A DNA stretch of 64,000 bases, taken from positions 186,001 to 250,000 of the forward strand of contig WSYJ01000146.1 of the NCBI GenBank assembly GCA_020186115.1, read 5' to 3'. The position numbers and the translations under genes were made by a program. This stretch comes from Histomonas meleagridis (taxonomy: Eukaryota; Parabasalia; Tritrichomonadida; Dientamoebidae). The notes below the pieces were generated by a model. That model was not told the origin of the DNA. It saw only the letters and a program-made list of their open reading frames with translations, and made no database searches. Below, piece by piece: positions 38,368 through 49,639 of the stretch (within the stretch, counting starts at the first letter, position 1; each line of letters starts with the position of its first letter).

Positions 38368-40175
38368 ATGATTCTTCTGTTTCTAGCACGAGTACTGTCT
38401 CAATCATCTTATCAGAGATCTCAAATACAAAGTTTAACTGCAAGGTTTGATTTAAGTTGGTTACAATTTGCTAGCAATATCATCAAAACATCTAAACTCA
38501 CCAATTCATTTTTTAATTTAAATAATGAACACGAATATCATTTAAGAAAACCTCTTGCAACAGATAGTTCATGGGAAGCATATGACCAAATATATGTTAA
38601 ATTTATGAGTGATGGTATACCATGGCTTTACAACTTCATGGACAACTTCTTCTTCAAGTGGCTTGTTTAAACAAAGTATGTTTTCAGGCGGTGTTCAAAT
38701 ATCTGCATCATATTTTTATCTAATTTGTGTCTATCCGTATTCATTGATAACAGACACAAGAAAACAAAATGGCGAAGTAACAATGAAAGCTTTAGACTAC
38801 ATGTTTGGTCAATCAAGCACAATTCGATCCTCTACTGACACAGTAACTGTAACACTTTCTAGAAAAAATGGCTCGTTTGTATTTAACAATTCATTTTGGC
38901 ACAACACAAATTACATCACAGACACTTACAGATTATACTTTTTATATTAGTGGTATAAAACATGAAGGATATTACAATGATGCAAGCGCAGCTGTTAATT
39001 CAGATGTGGTTAATAATTGGGACATTACAAAAATTTGCACTGCTAATACAGCCTCTCAAACAATCGGATGTAAAATGATATTATATCCATAAACATTAAC
39101 AAATGGAATTACGTTATCTGTTGTTCGAAATGGACAATCTGTAGATGAAGTAATTCAAATTAATTTGTTATAATCAGGGTATATATATAATTGTGATATT
39201 ACTATGGATTTGATAACTTTAACTTTTACGAAGTCAAATACTTTTTCAAATACATTTACATCATCTAATACATTTTCGAATACTTTTACGCAATCAAATA
39301 CATTTACTCAGTCAAATACATTTTCAAACTCATATACATTTTCAAATTCAAATTCATTTTCGAATTCGAATACATTTTCGAATTCAAATTCATTTTCTCA
39401 GTCAAATACATTCACCGAATCGAATTCATTTTCTAACACATTTACTATGTCGAACACGTTCTCACAATCTAATACATTCTCAAACACATTTACTATGTCA
39501 AACACTTACTCACAATCGAATTCATTCTCAAATACATTTACATCATCAAATACATTTTCAAATTCAAATACATTTACTAAGTCAAATACATTTTCAAATT
39601 CAAATACATTTACTAAGTCAAATACATTTTCAAATTCAAACACATTTTCTAAGTCAAATACATTCACAGAATCATTAAAGTATAATGAACAATATACGTA
39701 TTCCATAACTATAACATATTCTATTGTATTTGAAGAGACTCATAGTATGACACAGGTTTTATCTGATACATTTACATTAATGAATTATAATTCTACTTAT
39801 TCATATACCAACACATTACTCATTGTTTATCAATATACAATTGTTAAATATCCAACGTATTATCCAATATATTCACAATTTTATATGATTATGCCAATAG
39901 ACAACAATATAAATGAAAATAATAATAATACAACTACAATAATAATCGTAGTCGTATGCATAGTTGTGGTTGTTGCGATCATATGTTTAGTTGTCGTTTT
40001 ATATATTCGTCATCAAAGAAATAATATACAGCAAACAGAAAAGGCTGAAAGTATTGACGCGGAATATGGAATAGAAACTGAAACTACAAATGATTACACT
40101 GCAACTAAAATAAATCATATTTTAGATGACCCATTTGCAGAAGATTTCGTGGAAGATAATCGTATAAACATTTGA
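38368..40175 (+). pseudogene. Surface stalk protein with SNTF repeats and one TM helix, decayed
   Basis: A signal peptide (MILLFLARVLSQ) starts an ectodomain of unknown fold, with two frameshifts (near 38640 and 38900). In the last frame two TAA codons lie at about 39090 and 39171. The frame then enters a Ser/Asn/Thr/Phe stalk of about 150 residues (SNTFSNS, SNTFTKS and variants, roughly 8-residue units), a TM helix (IIIVVVCIVVVVAIICLVVVL) and an acidic tail of about 60 residues with FAEDFVEDN. The plan (signal, ectodomain, stalk, TM, acidic tail) is that of a trichomonad surface protein. The repeats also occur in the chimeric gene at 41-44 kb. Both TAA could have come from Gln codons. Confidence 0.7.
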
Positions 40176-40529
40176 TTTCATACGAAATTAAATAGTTCTT
40201 TAGTAAACATCCATAGTTTGTATCTCGAATAAATTTTTGGGCTTAAGGAAAGTGGCGTTTGGGGTGCCCCACAACGATAGTTATGACGACCGTTTATTTC
40301 ACTTGAAAAATTATTAATTAAATCCTAAGGAATATTATTAAATTGAGTTCAATGTACAAATATATTTTCTTGCTATTAAGCATAAAATTAGATATGACAT
40401 ATGCCAAATCATGTATTCATTTTTGTTGATTTTTTATTTGTTTTTTGTTATATTTATTTGTTTGGCCTAAAATTTGTAGTAAAAATTTTAGATTTCATTC
40501 TAATATATTTTGTTTCTACAAAATATTTA
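40176..40529. other. Intergenic with GGGGTGCCCC box
   Basis: No gene. GGGGTGCCCC at 40261-40270 is followed by CGACCGTTTAT at about 40288, a combination resembling other promoter boxes in the window. The rest is AT-rich. Confidence 0.35.
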
Positions 40530-40680
40530 TAAATGCATCTCTAAATCGACACATAGAAATAGTAAGATTACTTGATATCAAGTAATCCAGAAAGATCCAT
40601 ATTTATTTATTCTTTAATTCAAAATGATATTTGGGAAATATTTATATTATTTCAAACAGCTGTTTATTTATTCGACTAAG
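40530..40680 (+). pseudogene. Ankyrin mini-exon fossil with spacer
   Basis: ASLNRHIEIVRLLDIK then stop, followed by a spacer with the family sequence (ATATTTATTT...ATTTCAAACAG) and a truncated next unit (TAVYLFD). A leftover of a DUF3447/ankyrin array. Confidence 0.6.
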
Positions 40681-40975
40681 TTTGACCATATATACATAAA
40701 GAAGGTTAAAATATAACAAGAATAAACTCATTTATATTATGGTAAGAAATCGGTAGAAAAATATATAAAATAATTGATTTTTTTCAGTAAATGATTTTTG
40801 AATTTGTTCTTAATGTTCTATTATCCGACAGATAAACATGAAGTCATTGGAAGATTTTCAATGTGGAAATTGTTTCTTCTCTTTTTGTCTTTTGTATAAT
40901 ATGATTTGAGTGCTTTACGTGTGTCAAAATATGATACCGACCGTTAATGATATTTTATTTTATGAAAGAATGATA

Positions 40976-41003
40976 AACCGTTTATGATATTATATAAACG
41001 GTT
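40976..41003. repeat. Perfect hairpin with 10-bp arms
   Basis: AACCGTTTAT, 8-base loop, ATAAACGGTT. Both arms carry a Myb-type core (AACCGTT/AACGGTT). It stands alone in a 450-base gene-free stretch upstream of the chimeric gene; function unknown. Confidence 0.6.
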
Positions 41004-42239
41004 ATTTTTCGGACAGAAATTACCGGCCGATGGATAGATTTTCGAAAATCCGGTACTATAATTATTCGTCGTTTTATATAATCATGCATATTATCAAAAA
41101 CAAAAGAATTTAAAATTTAATTTGATTTATTCATAAAAATATCTGAAAATGAAAAAGATAGTAATCAAAACATTCCGAACATTATTGATATTTTTAGCGA
41201 ATATCTTCTTCTCTTAAAATTTCAAGAATCAGATTATATCCTTGGAAAGTTGTTGGAACAAGATTTAATCGATTCAAATTTTGTTCAAAAGAGAAAAGAA
41301 ATATATTTTGCACATTATAATGATGATATTTATGATATACACCAAAATCCAACAAATGAATATTTTTTTTTGAAAATTATGAAGAACTTTCAAAGAATGA
41401 TTTTGAACTTCACATATGTATTAATATCAAAAGCATTGCAATTCCAAAATCAGTTACATCAATATCAACAAATTCATTTTTATATTGTTCAAAACTTCAA
41501 TTTATTATTTCCAAAGAAAATTTATATTATTCTAATTATGAAAATGATGGAATTTTATATGATAAAAATATTGAAAAATTAATTTGTTATCCAATAGGAA
41601 ATGTAATAAATGTATTTACAATACCAAATTCAGTTATATCAATATGTGAAAGAGCATTTGAATCATGTAATAATATCAAAACGATTATTTTTGAAGAAAA
41701 TGTTGAAACTATTGAAAGTTATGCATTTTATTCATGTTCTAATTTAGAAACACTTTTTATTGGCGAAAATGTTAAAACAATTGGAAATTATGCATTTTCT
41801 TTATGTACATCACTTAAATGTATTTATTTTAATGGTAATGAATCACCAACAATTGGAAATGGATTTTCTAGTATTACAGTTACATCTGTTATGGTGGCTT
41901 CGACATATAATGGTGACACATATGACAGCTTCAGTGTTTCCAAAGGAACAACAATTGACGAATGCATTCCATCAACACAAACATTTTCTCAATCAAATAC
42001 ATTCACATTATCAAATACATTTACTAAATCAAATACATTTTCTCAAAGCAATACATTTTCTAAATCTAATATATTCTCATTATCAAATACATTTTCTCAA
42101 TCGAACACATTTACGTTATCAAATACATTCACAAAATCAAATATATTTTCTCAATCAAATACATTTATATCATCAAATACATTTTCTCAAAGCAATGAAT
42201 TTACTAAATCGAATACATTTACGTTATCAAATGCATTTA

Positions 42240-42271
42240 TAGGGGGGACGGAAATGTTTTATTCTAAATAT
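42240..42271 (+). repeat. Mariner left terminal inverted repeat
   Basis: Matches the right end (43500-43531) in inverted orientation with two mismatches (an extra-G position and one T/C). Confidence 0.85.
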
Positions 42272-42430
42272 GATCCTTTTATTTTTTTTTAATAAAAATT
42301 ATATATATATAAATACAAAAGACTGTAATAATAATGATATAATTTTTGAAATCAGAAATATTTTATATATCAAGAAAATGTCATAAATGAACTTTCATAT
42401 TGTCATTCTTTTTAAACATTTTTCATTTGT

Positions 42431-43458
42431 ATGGAAGTCGAACAAAGAGCAGTCATATTTTTCCTGAAAAGAAAAGGCTTTAAACTCAGCCAAATTAAAC
42501 AAGAGTTAGATGATGTTTATCATTAAGATGCACTCGATATTAATACCATAAAATATCGGGTGCATCAATTTAAATTAGGGAGATCTGAAATAACAAACAT
42601 TCAAAGTCCAGGAAGACCAATACTTAATTTCATTGATTCAAAAATTTTGGCTGCACTCGAAATGGAACCATTTCATTCGACATATACATTAAGTGAAGGC
42701 CTTATCTATACCACGATCCACCATAAATGATCACCTCAATAAATTAGGCTTCCATTATTATAATTTAAGCGTGGTTCCATATGAACTGACATGTGAAATG
42801 AAAGAAGAAAGAGTGCGAAAAGCAACTGAGCTTATTGATATCTTAAAAGTTAGTAAGAGAACAGGTTTTCATAGAATCATAATCGGGGATGAATCATGGT
42901 TTTTCTTATCATATGATCACAAGCATATGTGGTCACAATCAAGAGATAATTTACCTGAAATTATCGATACAAAAATTGACACGATAAAATATATGGTAAC
43001 TATCTTTTGGAATATTGATCAATTTTTTATAGTTGATATTATGAAAGATGGTGAAAAATTTAACTCAAAGTATTTTATTAATAATATAATTAAACCCCTT
43101 GAAGCAAATTGTATACCCACAAAGAAAAAAGCCCAATGAAAACCCATATGTTTTACATTTCGATAATGCATCTCCCCATACCTCTAATGCTTCAACTAAA
43201 TTTTTGGTTGCTAATGATTTTAAAAGAGCTCCACAGCCACCATATTCACCAGATCTTGCTCCTTCAGATCTCTTTTTATTTGGTTTTTTAAAAAATCAAC
43301 TAGAAGGAGAAAAATTCGATGATTTTCAACAATTGCACGATAAAATAACTGAAATTTTGTGTGAAATTTTAAAGGATACTTTAGCAAAAGTTTTTGAAGA
43401 ATGGATTGAAAGATGTCAATGGGTGATAAATAACAAAGGTAACTACTATCATAAGTAA
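42431..43458 (+). pseudogene. Mariner transposase, broken
   Basis: Three frames together give a mariner-type transposase: an N-terminal helix-turn-helix region (VEQRAVIFFLKRKGFK onward) with a TAA at about 42524; a middle part (STINDHLNKLGFHYYN, then IIIGDESWFFLSY with the first catalytic Asp); and a C-terminal part (VLHFDNASPHTS with the second Asp, PPYSPDLAPSDLFLFGFL with the third). The signature is DD34D-like, as in mariner. Frameshifts near 42695 and 43130 and the stop make it inactive. Confidence 0.9.
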
Positions 43459-43499
43459 ACCTAAAGAAAATTATTAAAATCTTTTATTTCGATTCTATT

Positions 43500-43531
43500 A
43501 TATTTAGGATAAAACATTTCCGTTCCCCCTA
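43500..43531 (-). repeat. Mariner right terminal inverted repeat
   Basis: Reverse complement of the left end; ends CGTTCCCCCTA next to the TA duplication at 43532-43533. Confidence 0.85.
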
Positions 43532-44015
43532 TACTAAATCGAATACATTTACATTATCAAATACATTTACTAAATCGAATATATTTACATTATCAAATAC
43601 ATTTACAGATTCATTTCGTATCGATGATAATTTCACATATTTTATTGCATTAACATATTCATTAATATTTACACAAACGAATTCTATAAATACGATATAT
43701 TCGAAAAACACGATTTCACTTTCATTTCATAATTCTATTTCTTATTATATTTCGACATATATTATTTATTATGATTATATCATTGTTCAATATTCTATAT
43801 ATTTCAAATTTTATTCATATTTTTATACATTTTTTTCATTTTTAAACATATTATATATTTTTATTTTGATTGATCTGCAGATGCAGACTTCAATTGAAAA
43901 TGTGGTTAAGTATATGGTGCATACTGCTTTGCGACTATTTCAGCAAGAAACTCAAATGCATTTTGTACAATTTACATTCAATCGAACATCAATAACGCGC
44001 AAATTCTCGTTTTAA

Positions 44016-44629
44016 ATTTGATGGTTCAGATTATAAATAGGACGAAAAGACATTTCATCAACTTCAGCGTATGTGATGAAAAAAGATGAACCAAAATCAC
44101 CTGAAGTTGTTACAGGATAATTATGTCGGAAATGCTGAAATGTTATAACATCAGGTAACGAGTGACATGCAAAGACTGTCCTTGTGCGTGGTTCCTTCGA
44201 TTAGATTAAATTGGCAAGACTTATTGAATTGTTTGATTATTTGATATCAAAGCGAAATAATTTTTCATTTTTAGAATGAATATAATATATTAAACTATGT
44301 ATAGTTTTATTTTTTTCTGTTTTTTAAAAAAATTATGACTACAAATTTAAGATAAAAGTTTACACACCAGATTCTACTTGCTTTGTACTAAACAAATAAT
44401 TGATGAATTTATATATAAAAAATGGTAAATTCTGCTCGGGATTATGACTTTGGGGTGTGAATTGTTTTGGATTTCATATCATTAAAAACATGTAAGAAAA
44501 TATTCACATTTATTGAAACAGGATTTATGGTCTTTGCCTTTAATTTCCCATTTTGTCTTTTTACGATAGCTAATTCCAAAGTATCGCCATATTACCAACT
44601 TGGGAAGATATAATAAATTTCGGTGGTCG
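44016..44629. other. Intergenic, no gene seen
   Basis: About 600 AT-rich bases after the chimeric gene. No convincing frame on either strand. Confidence 0.45.
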
Positions 44630-45180
44630 AGAAATTAATGTTTTTTAAATTTCAATACACAATGAAATACTTCTCGGATTAGAATCAGCATCCTCAAAAC
44701 ATATTCAACAAAATTACTTAAGATCTTCAAGGTTAACATTTTATGCAAATTTGATAATTATACATTAAGTAAAACAGATGTAACTGAACAAAATCAAGGA
44801 GGGGAAAAAAAATTGAACGAACCAAAGAATCGAATGAAAGTCTTAAAGAATGTCTTAATGAAGTTAATAATACAATTGATAATACAAATATTTTGTTTTC
44901 AAAGTATGAACGAATTTTAATTCGTTATGCAAAGAAACAAAAAGAAAGTAAACTTGCTCCAAAAGGGGAAAAAAAATTAAATTCCTCAAACAAGAAAATG
45001 AACATTTATTAGAATAAGAAAACAAATTAAAACAGTAATTGGTTTTGATTGAAAAAGAAGCAGAAACAAAGAAGAAAGAACTTACCGAATTCTTTAACCA
45101 AATGGATAATTTAAATAAATAAATAATGAAATTAATTCAATTATTACAAATATTTTTTCAATATATATATTCTAATTATT
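44630..45180 (+). pseudogene. Decayed coiled-coil protein, possibly BTB-like at the start
   Basis: A frame starting NFGGREINVF, broken by a TAA, is followed by ISIHNEILLGLESASS, then a coiled-coil (ESLKECLNEVNNTIDNTNI; KFLKQENEHLLE, then KEAETKKKELTEFFNQMDN). There is a shift in the A-run near 44980 and three further TAA codons (about 45011, 45035 and 45119), each at a place where glutamine would suit the coiled coil. The beginning recalls the short BTB-like domains of trichomonad coiled-coil families; weak inference. Confidence 0.5.
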
Positions 45181-45209
45181 TAATGATTTATAAAAGTTTA
45201 GCAAAATGT

Positions 45210-48140
45210 TTAAAACGTTTCATCAGTTCCAATAAACAATGATAATAAATCCATATTTCCTTTTTCAACAGCGATCTGGAGTGCTGTTCGCAAGAATAAT
45301 AAGAAATTCCAAATAAAATTTTATAATTTTAATTCAAAAATTGAAATATTAAAGATAAAAATGAAATATCTTCGATATCTATATCGATATATACTTGATT
45401 AAGTAATAATTCAACAATTTCTGGTCGGTTCTTAAGTACAGAAATAATAAGTGCTGTTTTAAATCATTTAAATAATTTCCAAATATTATTTTGAAGTTTT
45501 AAATATTTATTTTTAATATTGTGCTCACCAAATAAATATTTTTAAAATTAATATCAATATCTTTTTGTTCAAGAAGTAATTTAACGATTTCTTTATTTCC
45601 TTTTTCAGTTGCATAAATAAGTGCTGTTTTAAATATTTTAAATAATTTCCAAATATTATTTTGAAATATCAAATTATTAAAATAAATATCAAATAAAACA
45701 AATAAATATCTTTAGCGTTAATATCAATTCCTTCTTGTTCAAGAAGTAATTTAATTATTTTTATATGACCTTTTTCCGATGCTTTAATAAGTGCTGTATA
45801 AAATAATTTAAATAATTTCCATATATTATTATGAAATATAAAATTATTAAAATAAATATCAAATAAAACAAATAAATATCTTTAGCGTTAATATCAATTC
45901 CTTCTTTTTCAAGAAGTAATTTAACTATTTCTGTATAACCTTTATAAGATGCTTCCATAAGTGCTGTTTCAAATAATTTAAATAATTCCCAAATATTATT
46001 TTGAAATATCAAATTATTAAAATAAATATTATCTTTAGCGTTAATATCAATTCCTTCTTGTTCAAGAAGTAATTTAACTATTTCTGTATTATTATTTTTA
46101 GATGCTAATACAAGTGCTGTTGCATATAGTTTAAACTAAAAATAATTTTCAAATATTTGTTTGAAAAATCATATAGATGAAATAAATATTTGCATTAATA
46201 TAAACACCATTATGCTCAAGAATTGATTTGACATTTTCAAGATTTCCATTTATGCATTCATTCAAAAATTCCACTTTAATATCCTATAATTAACATCAAT
46301 AAAAACTTTGAAACATAAAATCAACAAAAAAGATATTTTGAAAATATAAAATATGGATATCTTAGTGCATATTTCGATGTTTTCATGTTGAAGAAATGAT
46401 AAAACGAAATCAATAATTTGATTTTGAATAAATTCTATTGAAGGAGCTTTAATTGTTAAAAATTAAATTTGATAAATGGATATCTTTCTTATCATAATTA
46501 AAATCATGATCTTCATTAAGTAATTTTAGGATAAAATCATGGCCTTTTAGTGATTTTTTATTTGTTGATTTATATATTTATAAAAAAACATCAAATTTAG
46601 AGAATAAACATTATCATTATTATAAATATTTGTTTTCAGCAAAATTTTAACTGTATCAATGATATTACACATCGAGATTTGATTAAATAACTCATCAAAT
46701 ATATATAAATGAAATAAACAATTTCTTCATCAAAATTATGATACCCCTCTAATTCAAGTAAATTTTTTATAATTTCGTTAAATCCATTTGCTATAATATT
46801 TATAAATATTGCATAAAATAATGTTAAGAAATTTTATATGAAATTTAAAAATCAAAAACTTTAAATAAATATGTCATTGTCTAAATCATTTACTTCTTCT
46901 TCATTGTATAATTCAGTGGAATCAAAAATACCATTCAAAAACATTTCCATAATTCGTGATTTAAATCATTTGAAGAAACTTCATATATTATATTGAAATA
47001 AGAAACCAATATAAAAAACTGGTTATAAAAAAAATTAATTTTAGTATTATTCTTAATAATTCTTTCTTTTTCAGATATGAGTTGTACAATTTCATTATTA
47101 TTTATTTCTAATGAAAATTTAAGTGCTGTTTTACATAATTTAAATAATCTCCAAACATTATTGTAAAATATCAAATTATTATAATAAATTTTAAACAAAA
47201 CAAATAAATATTTTTAACATTAATATCAATTCCTTCTTTTTCAAGAAGTAATTTAACTATTTCGGTGTTCTCATTCTCAGATGCAATCATAAGTGCTGTT
47301 TCAAATAATTTAAATAATTTCCAAATATTATTTTGGAATTAAAGTATTAAACATAAATAAATATCTTTAGCATTAATATCAATTCCTTCTTTTTCAAGAA
47401 GTAATTTAACTATTTCTGTATTATCTCTCACACACGCTTTAATAAGTGCTGTTTGAAATAATTTAAATAATTTCCAAATATTATTTTGGAATTAAAATAT
47501 CAAACAAAATAAATAAATATCTTTAGCATTAATGTCAATTCCTTCTTTCTCAAGAAGTAATTTAACAATTTCGGTGTTCTCATTCTCAGATGCAATCATA
47601 AGTGCTGTATTAAATAGCTTAAATATTTTCCAAATATTATTTTAAAATATAATAAAATTTAAAGAAAATTTGAAAAAAAATTATAAATGTCTTTAGCATT
47701 GATATCGATTTTTTTATTTTTAAGAAGCAATTTAACCATTTTTAATTGATTATTTTTGATTGAGTATAATAAGGAAGTTTTAAATAATGGATATTATCTC
47801 TAAATTTTATTTAAAAATTTTGTAAATTCAAAAGAAACATATTTCAAATTAACATCAATTCCTTCTTTTTCAAGAAGCAATTTTACAATATCATAGTAAC
47901 CTTTTTTGATTGCCCAAATAAGAGGTGTTTTAAATAATTTAGAAAGATTCCATAAATAAAAAAGAAATTTGGAATATTTGGGAAATACTTCATGCAAAAC
48001 ATATAAATATCTTTAACATTTACATTAATTTCCTTATGTTCTAAAAGTGATTTAACAATATCAATTAAATAATTTTTTGTTGCATACAGAAGAGGATTTA
48101 TAATTATTTTAATTTAATTCCAGATTTAATTTTAAAACAT
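45210..48140 (-). repeat. Ankyrin mini-exon array of the 48 kb locus (about 15 units)
   Basis: Open ankyrin units alternate with stop-containing spacers. Thr-codon landmarks (GTGCTGT on the plus strand) lie at 45281, 45451, 45621, 45791 and 45961, exactly 170 bp apart, then 46114 (153). Upstream are 47123, 47293 (170), 47446 (153) and 47602 (156), and further units near 47770, 47920 and 48090. Examples: TALMEASYKGYTEIVKLLLE, TALMIASENENTEIVKLLLE. The last unit (TALQIAVEKGNMDLLSLF) ends at TAA 45210-45212. 46.2-46.95 kb holds diverged or partly decayed units. Several spacers contain a TTCCAAA...TTTGGAA inverted repeat. Confidence 0.85.
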
Positions 48141-48146
48141 TAAATA

Positions 48147-49388
48147 TTAATAATAAAAATAAGCAAAATCAATATATACATCATTTCTTTTAAGAATATA
48201 TTTAACAATTTCATTATTACATGATAAAACTGCATATAATAAAATATATTTCGGTATTTTATTTTCTTCAAGAAATTTTTGAATAATAAATATATTACCA
48301 ATTTTTGATGATTCATAAATAATATCATCTGTAATTGTTAATCCTTCTTTTTTCAAATATGAAAACATTTCATAATTACTTGATTGAATACATTTCTTAC
48401 CTAATTCTTCAAAATTATTAATTTCGACAATTTTATTTTCATAAAGATATTTAAAAATATCATTTTTATGGAATTGAATTGCTGTTTCATAAGCATATTG
48501 AAATGATGAATGATATTGTTCGCATAAATGAATGATTTCAATATTTCCACTTGCAATTGCATATTTAAATGTGTTATATGTATTTGCACCATTAAGAAGT
48601 AAATATTTAAAACATTTAATTGATCCAAAAAATGCCGCATAATCTATTAATGAAACATTTTTTTGATTAATAAATGTATGTATTTCATATAATGATGGTT
48701 TTATTATTTGATTAAAATCAAAATCTGTTTGTGATGATATTTCTTGGAGTTTTTTTATTTCGTCACTTCGAATTATTTTCGCAATTTCATTCGGATTAAT
48801 ACCTTTATTTATTGATTCAATGTGAGATCCATAATCATACAATATTTCATCATCAGATGGATCTTTATTATCTTTAATATGGAATTCAATTACACTGATA
48901 AATTCTTTATAAAATTGCTTTCTGGTTATTTTATCATAATTTCCATAATTTTGCTTTTTTAAAACATATGGATCATCATTTGTAATATGATGTGCAAAAT
49001 ATATATTATTTTTATTTTTCCCAATTTTTGGTGTGATCATTTCATTTGCAATCAGCATTTCAAGAAGATAATACGATTCTTGTGATTGTTCGAAAAAAAG
49101 AAATGTTGAAAAAATAGAAATTAGATTAGTTTTAAAATTATATAATTCTTTTTCTTTTTCTTCGAGTTCTTGCAAAAATTGAAAATAAATAAAGTAATCT
49201 CCGCCATGTGAAATAAATGATTCATATATCAAATGAATAATAACATTAGAAAATGAAACAGGATATTCAATATCAAAATAAGTAATTGCATTTTGAATAA
49301 TTTTTTCAAAATTATCATAATTCAAGTTCATTAAATCTTTTTGTAATATGGTAAGCCATTCAATATATGTTTTTTGACTTTCCTCCAT
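48147..49388 (-). CDS. DUF3447/ankyrin protein, N-terminal reading frame
   Basis: 413 residues from ATG 49388. N-terminal helical domain about 1-200; GINPNEIAKIIRSDEIKKLQ; TDFDFNQIIKPSLYE; LIDYAAFFGSIKCFKYLLLN; AIASGNIEIIHLCEQYHSSF; a first ankyrin unit (LLYAVLSCNNEIVKYILKRN). The frame then enters the first spacer (FAYFYY, stop). No membrane segment or signal peptide. Same architecture as the 22 kb and 30 kb loci, and it heads the longest array in the window. TCATTTCAC lies about 40 bases upstream and may be part of a shared family promoter (compare 23333-23339). Confidence 0.75.
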   Translation of the reverse strand: MEESQKTYIEWLTILQKDLMNLNYDNFEKIIQNAITYFDIEYPVSFSNVIIHLIYESFISHGGDYFIYFQFLQELEEKEKELYNFKTNLISIFSTFLFFEQSQESYYLLEMLIANEMITPKIGKNKNNIYFAHHITNDDPYVLKKQNYGNYDKITRKQFYKEFISVIEFHIKDNKDPSDDEILYDYGSHIESINKGINPNEIAKIIRSDEIKKLQEISSQTDFDFNQIIKPSLYEIHTFINQKNVSLIDYAAFFGSIKCFKYLLLNGANTYNTFKYAIASGNIEIIHLCEQYHSSFQYAYETAIQFHKNDIFKYLYENKIVEINNFEELGKKCIQSSNYEMFSYLKKEGLTITDDIIYESSKIGNIFIIQKFLEENKIPKYILLYAVLSCNNEIVKYILKRNDVYIDFAYFYY

Positions 49389-49639
49389 TTTATCAAATGT
49401 GTTGTTCTATTCTTGTAAACAAAAAGTGAAATGAAATTTGGTTGGACCTCAAGTCTAACGTATTTTCTTTTTTGACAAAGTGAGATTTCATTCAAAAAGT
49501 GACTAATAATATGAAAACATTATGATAAAAAATTGTTGATATCATTTGATTACAATATAAAATAATCACAATTTAAAGGTAATTGAAATTTATATTATCG
49601 ATTTTGAAATATTTTAATATATATCAATGTCTAGAGTGT
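49389..49639. other. Intergenic, promoter of the ankyrin gene
   Basis: AT-rich sequence with AAAAAGTGA copies at about 49424 and 49496. No gene. Confidence 0.4.

Larger units (their letters stand above)
42240..43531 (+). mobile_element. Mariner (Tc1/mariner) element, 1292 bp
   Basis: Terminal inverted repeats begin TAGGGGG (left TAGGGGGGACGGAAATG, right as reverse complement TAGGGGGAACGGAAATG), about 30 of 32 bases alike. TA target duplications lie at 42238-42239 and 43532-43533. The host frame is restored precisely when the element and one TA are removed, so insertion was recent. The transposase inside is broken, so this copy probably moved with a transposase supplied elsewhere. Trichomonads are known to carry mariner elements (Tvmar). 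Confidence 0.92.
41130..44015 (+). pseudogene. DUF3447/BspA chimera with SNTF stalk, split by a mariner element
   Basis: From about 41140 the frame reads the N-terminal domain of DUF3447 proteins (SEYLLLLKFQESDYILGKLL, then NEYFF), shifts one frame in a T9 run near 41365, and continues ENYEELSKNDFELH, the family's usual text. Directly after ELH it becomes BspA LRRs (INIKSIAIPKSVTSIS onward) and then a SNTF stalk (from about 41970). The mariner element interrupts at 42239. Removing it with one TA restores the frame exactly (SNAF-TKSNTF), and the frame runs on without stop to TAA 44013-44015 through a hydrophobic, possibly membrane-spanning segment. The 5' end of the DUF3447 part is missing, so expression is doubtful. 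Confidence 0.75.

Noticed and set aside
39506-39706. Minus-strand frame with NVFEFENVF repeats, and a similar one at 43529-43711
   Set aside because: Antisense shadows of the SNTF stalk repeats.
45210-48140. CRISPR array (regular 170-bp spacing)
   Set aside because: The repeated parts encode ankyrin and diverge between units, the spacers are alike rather than unique, and the genome is eukaryotic.
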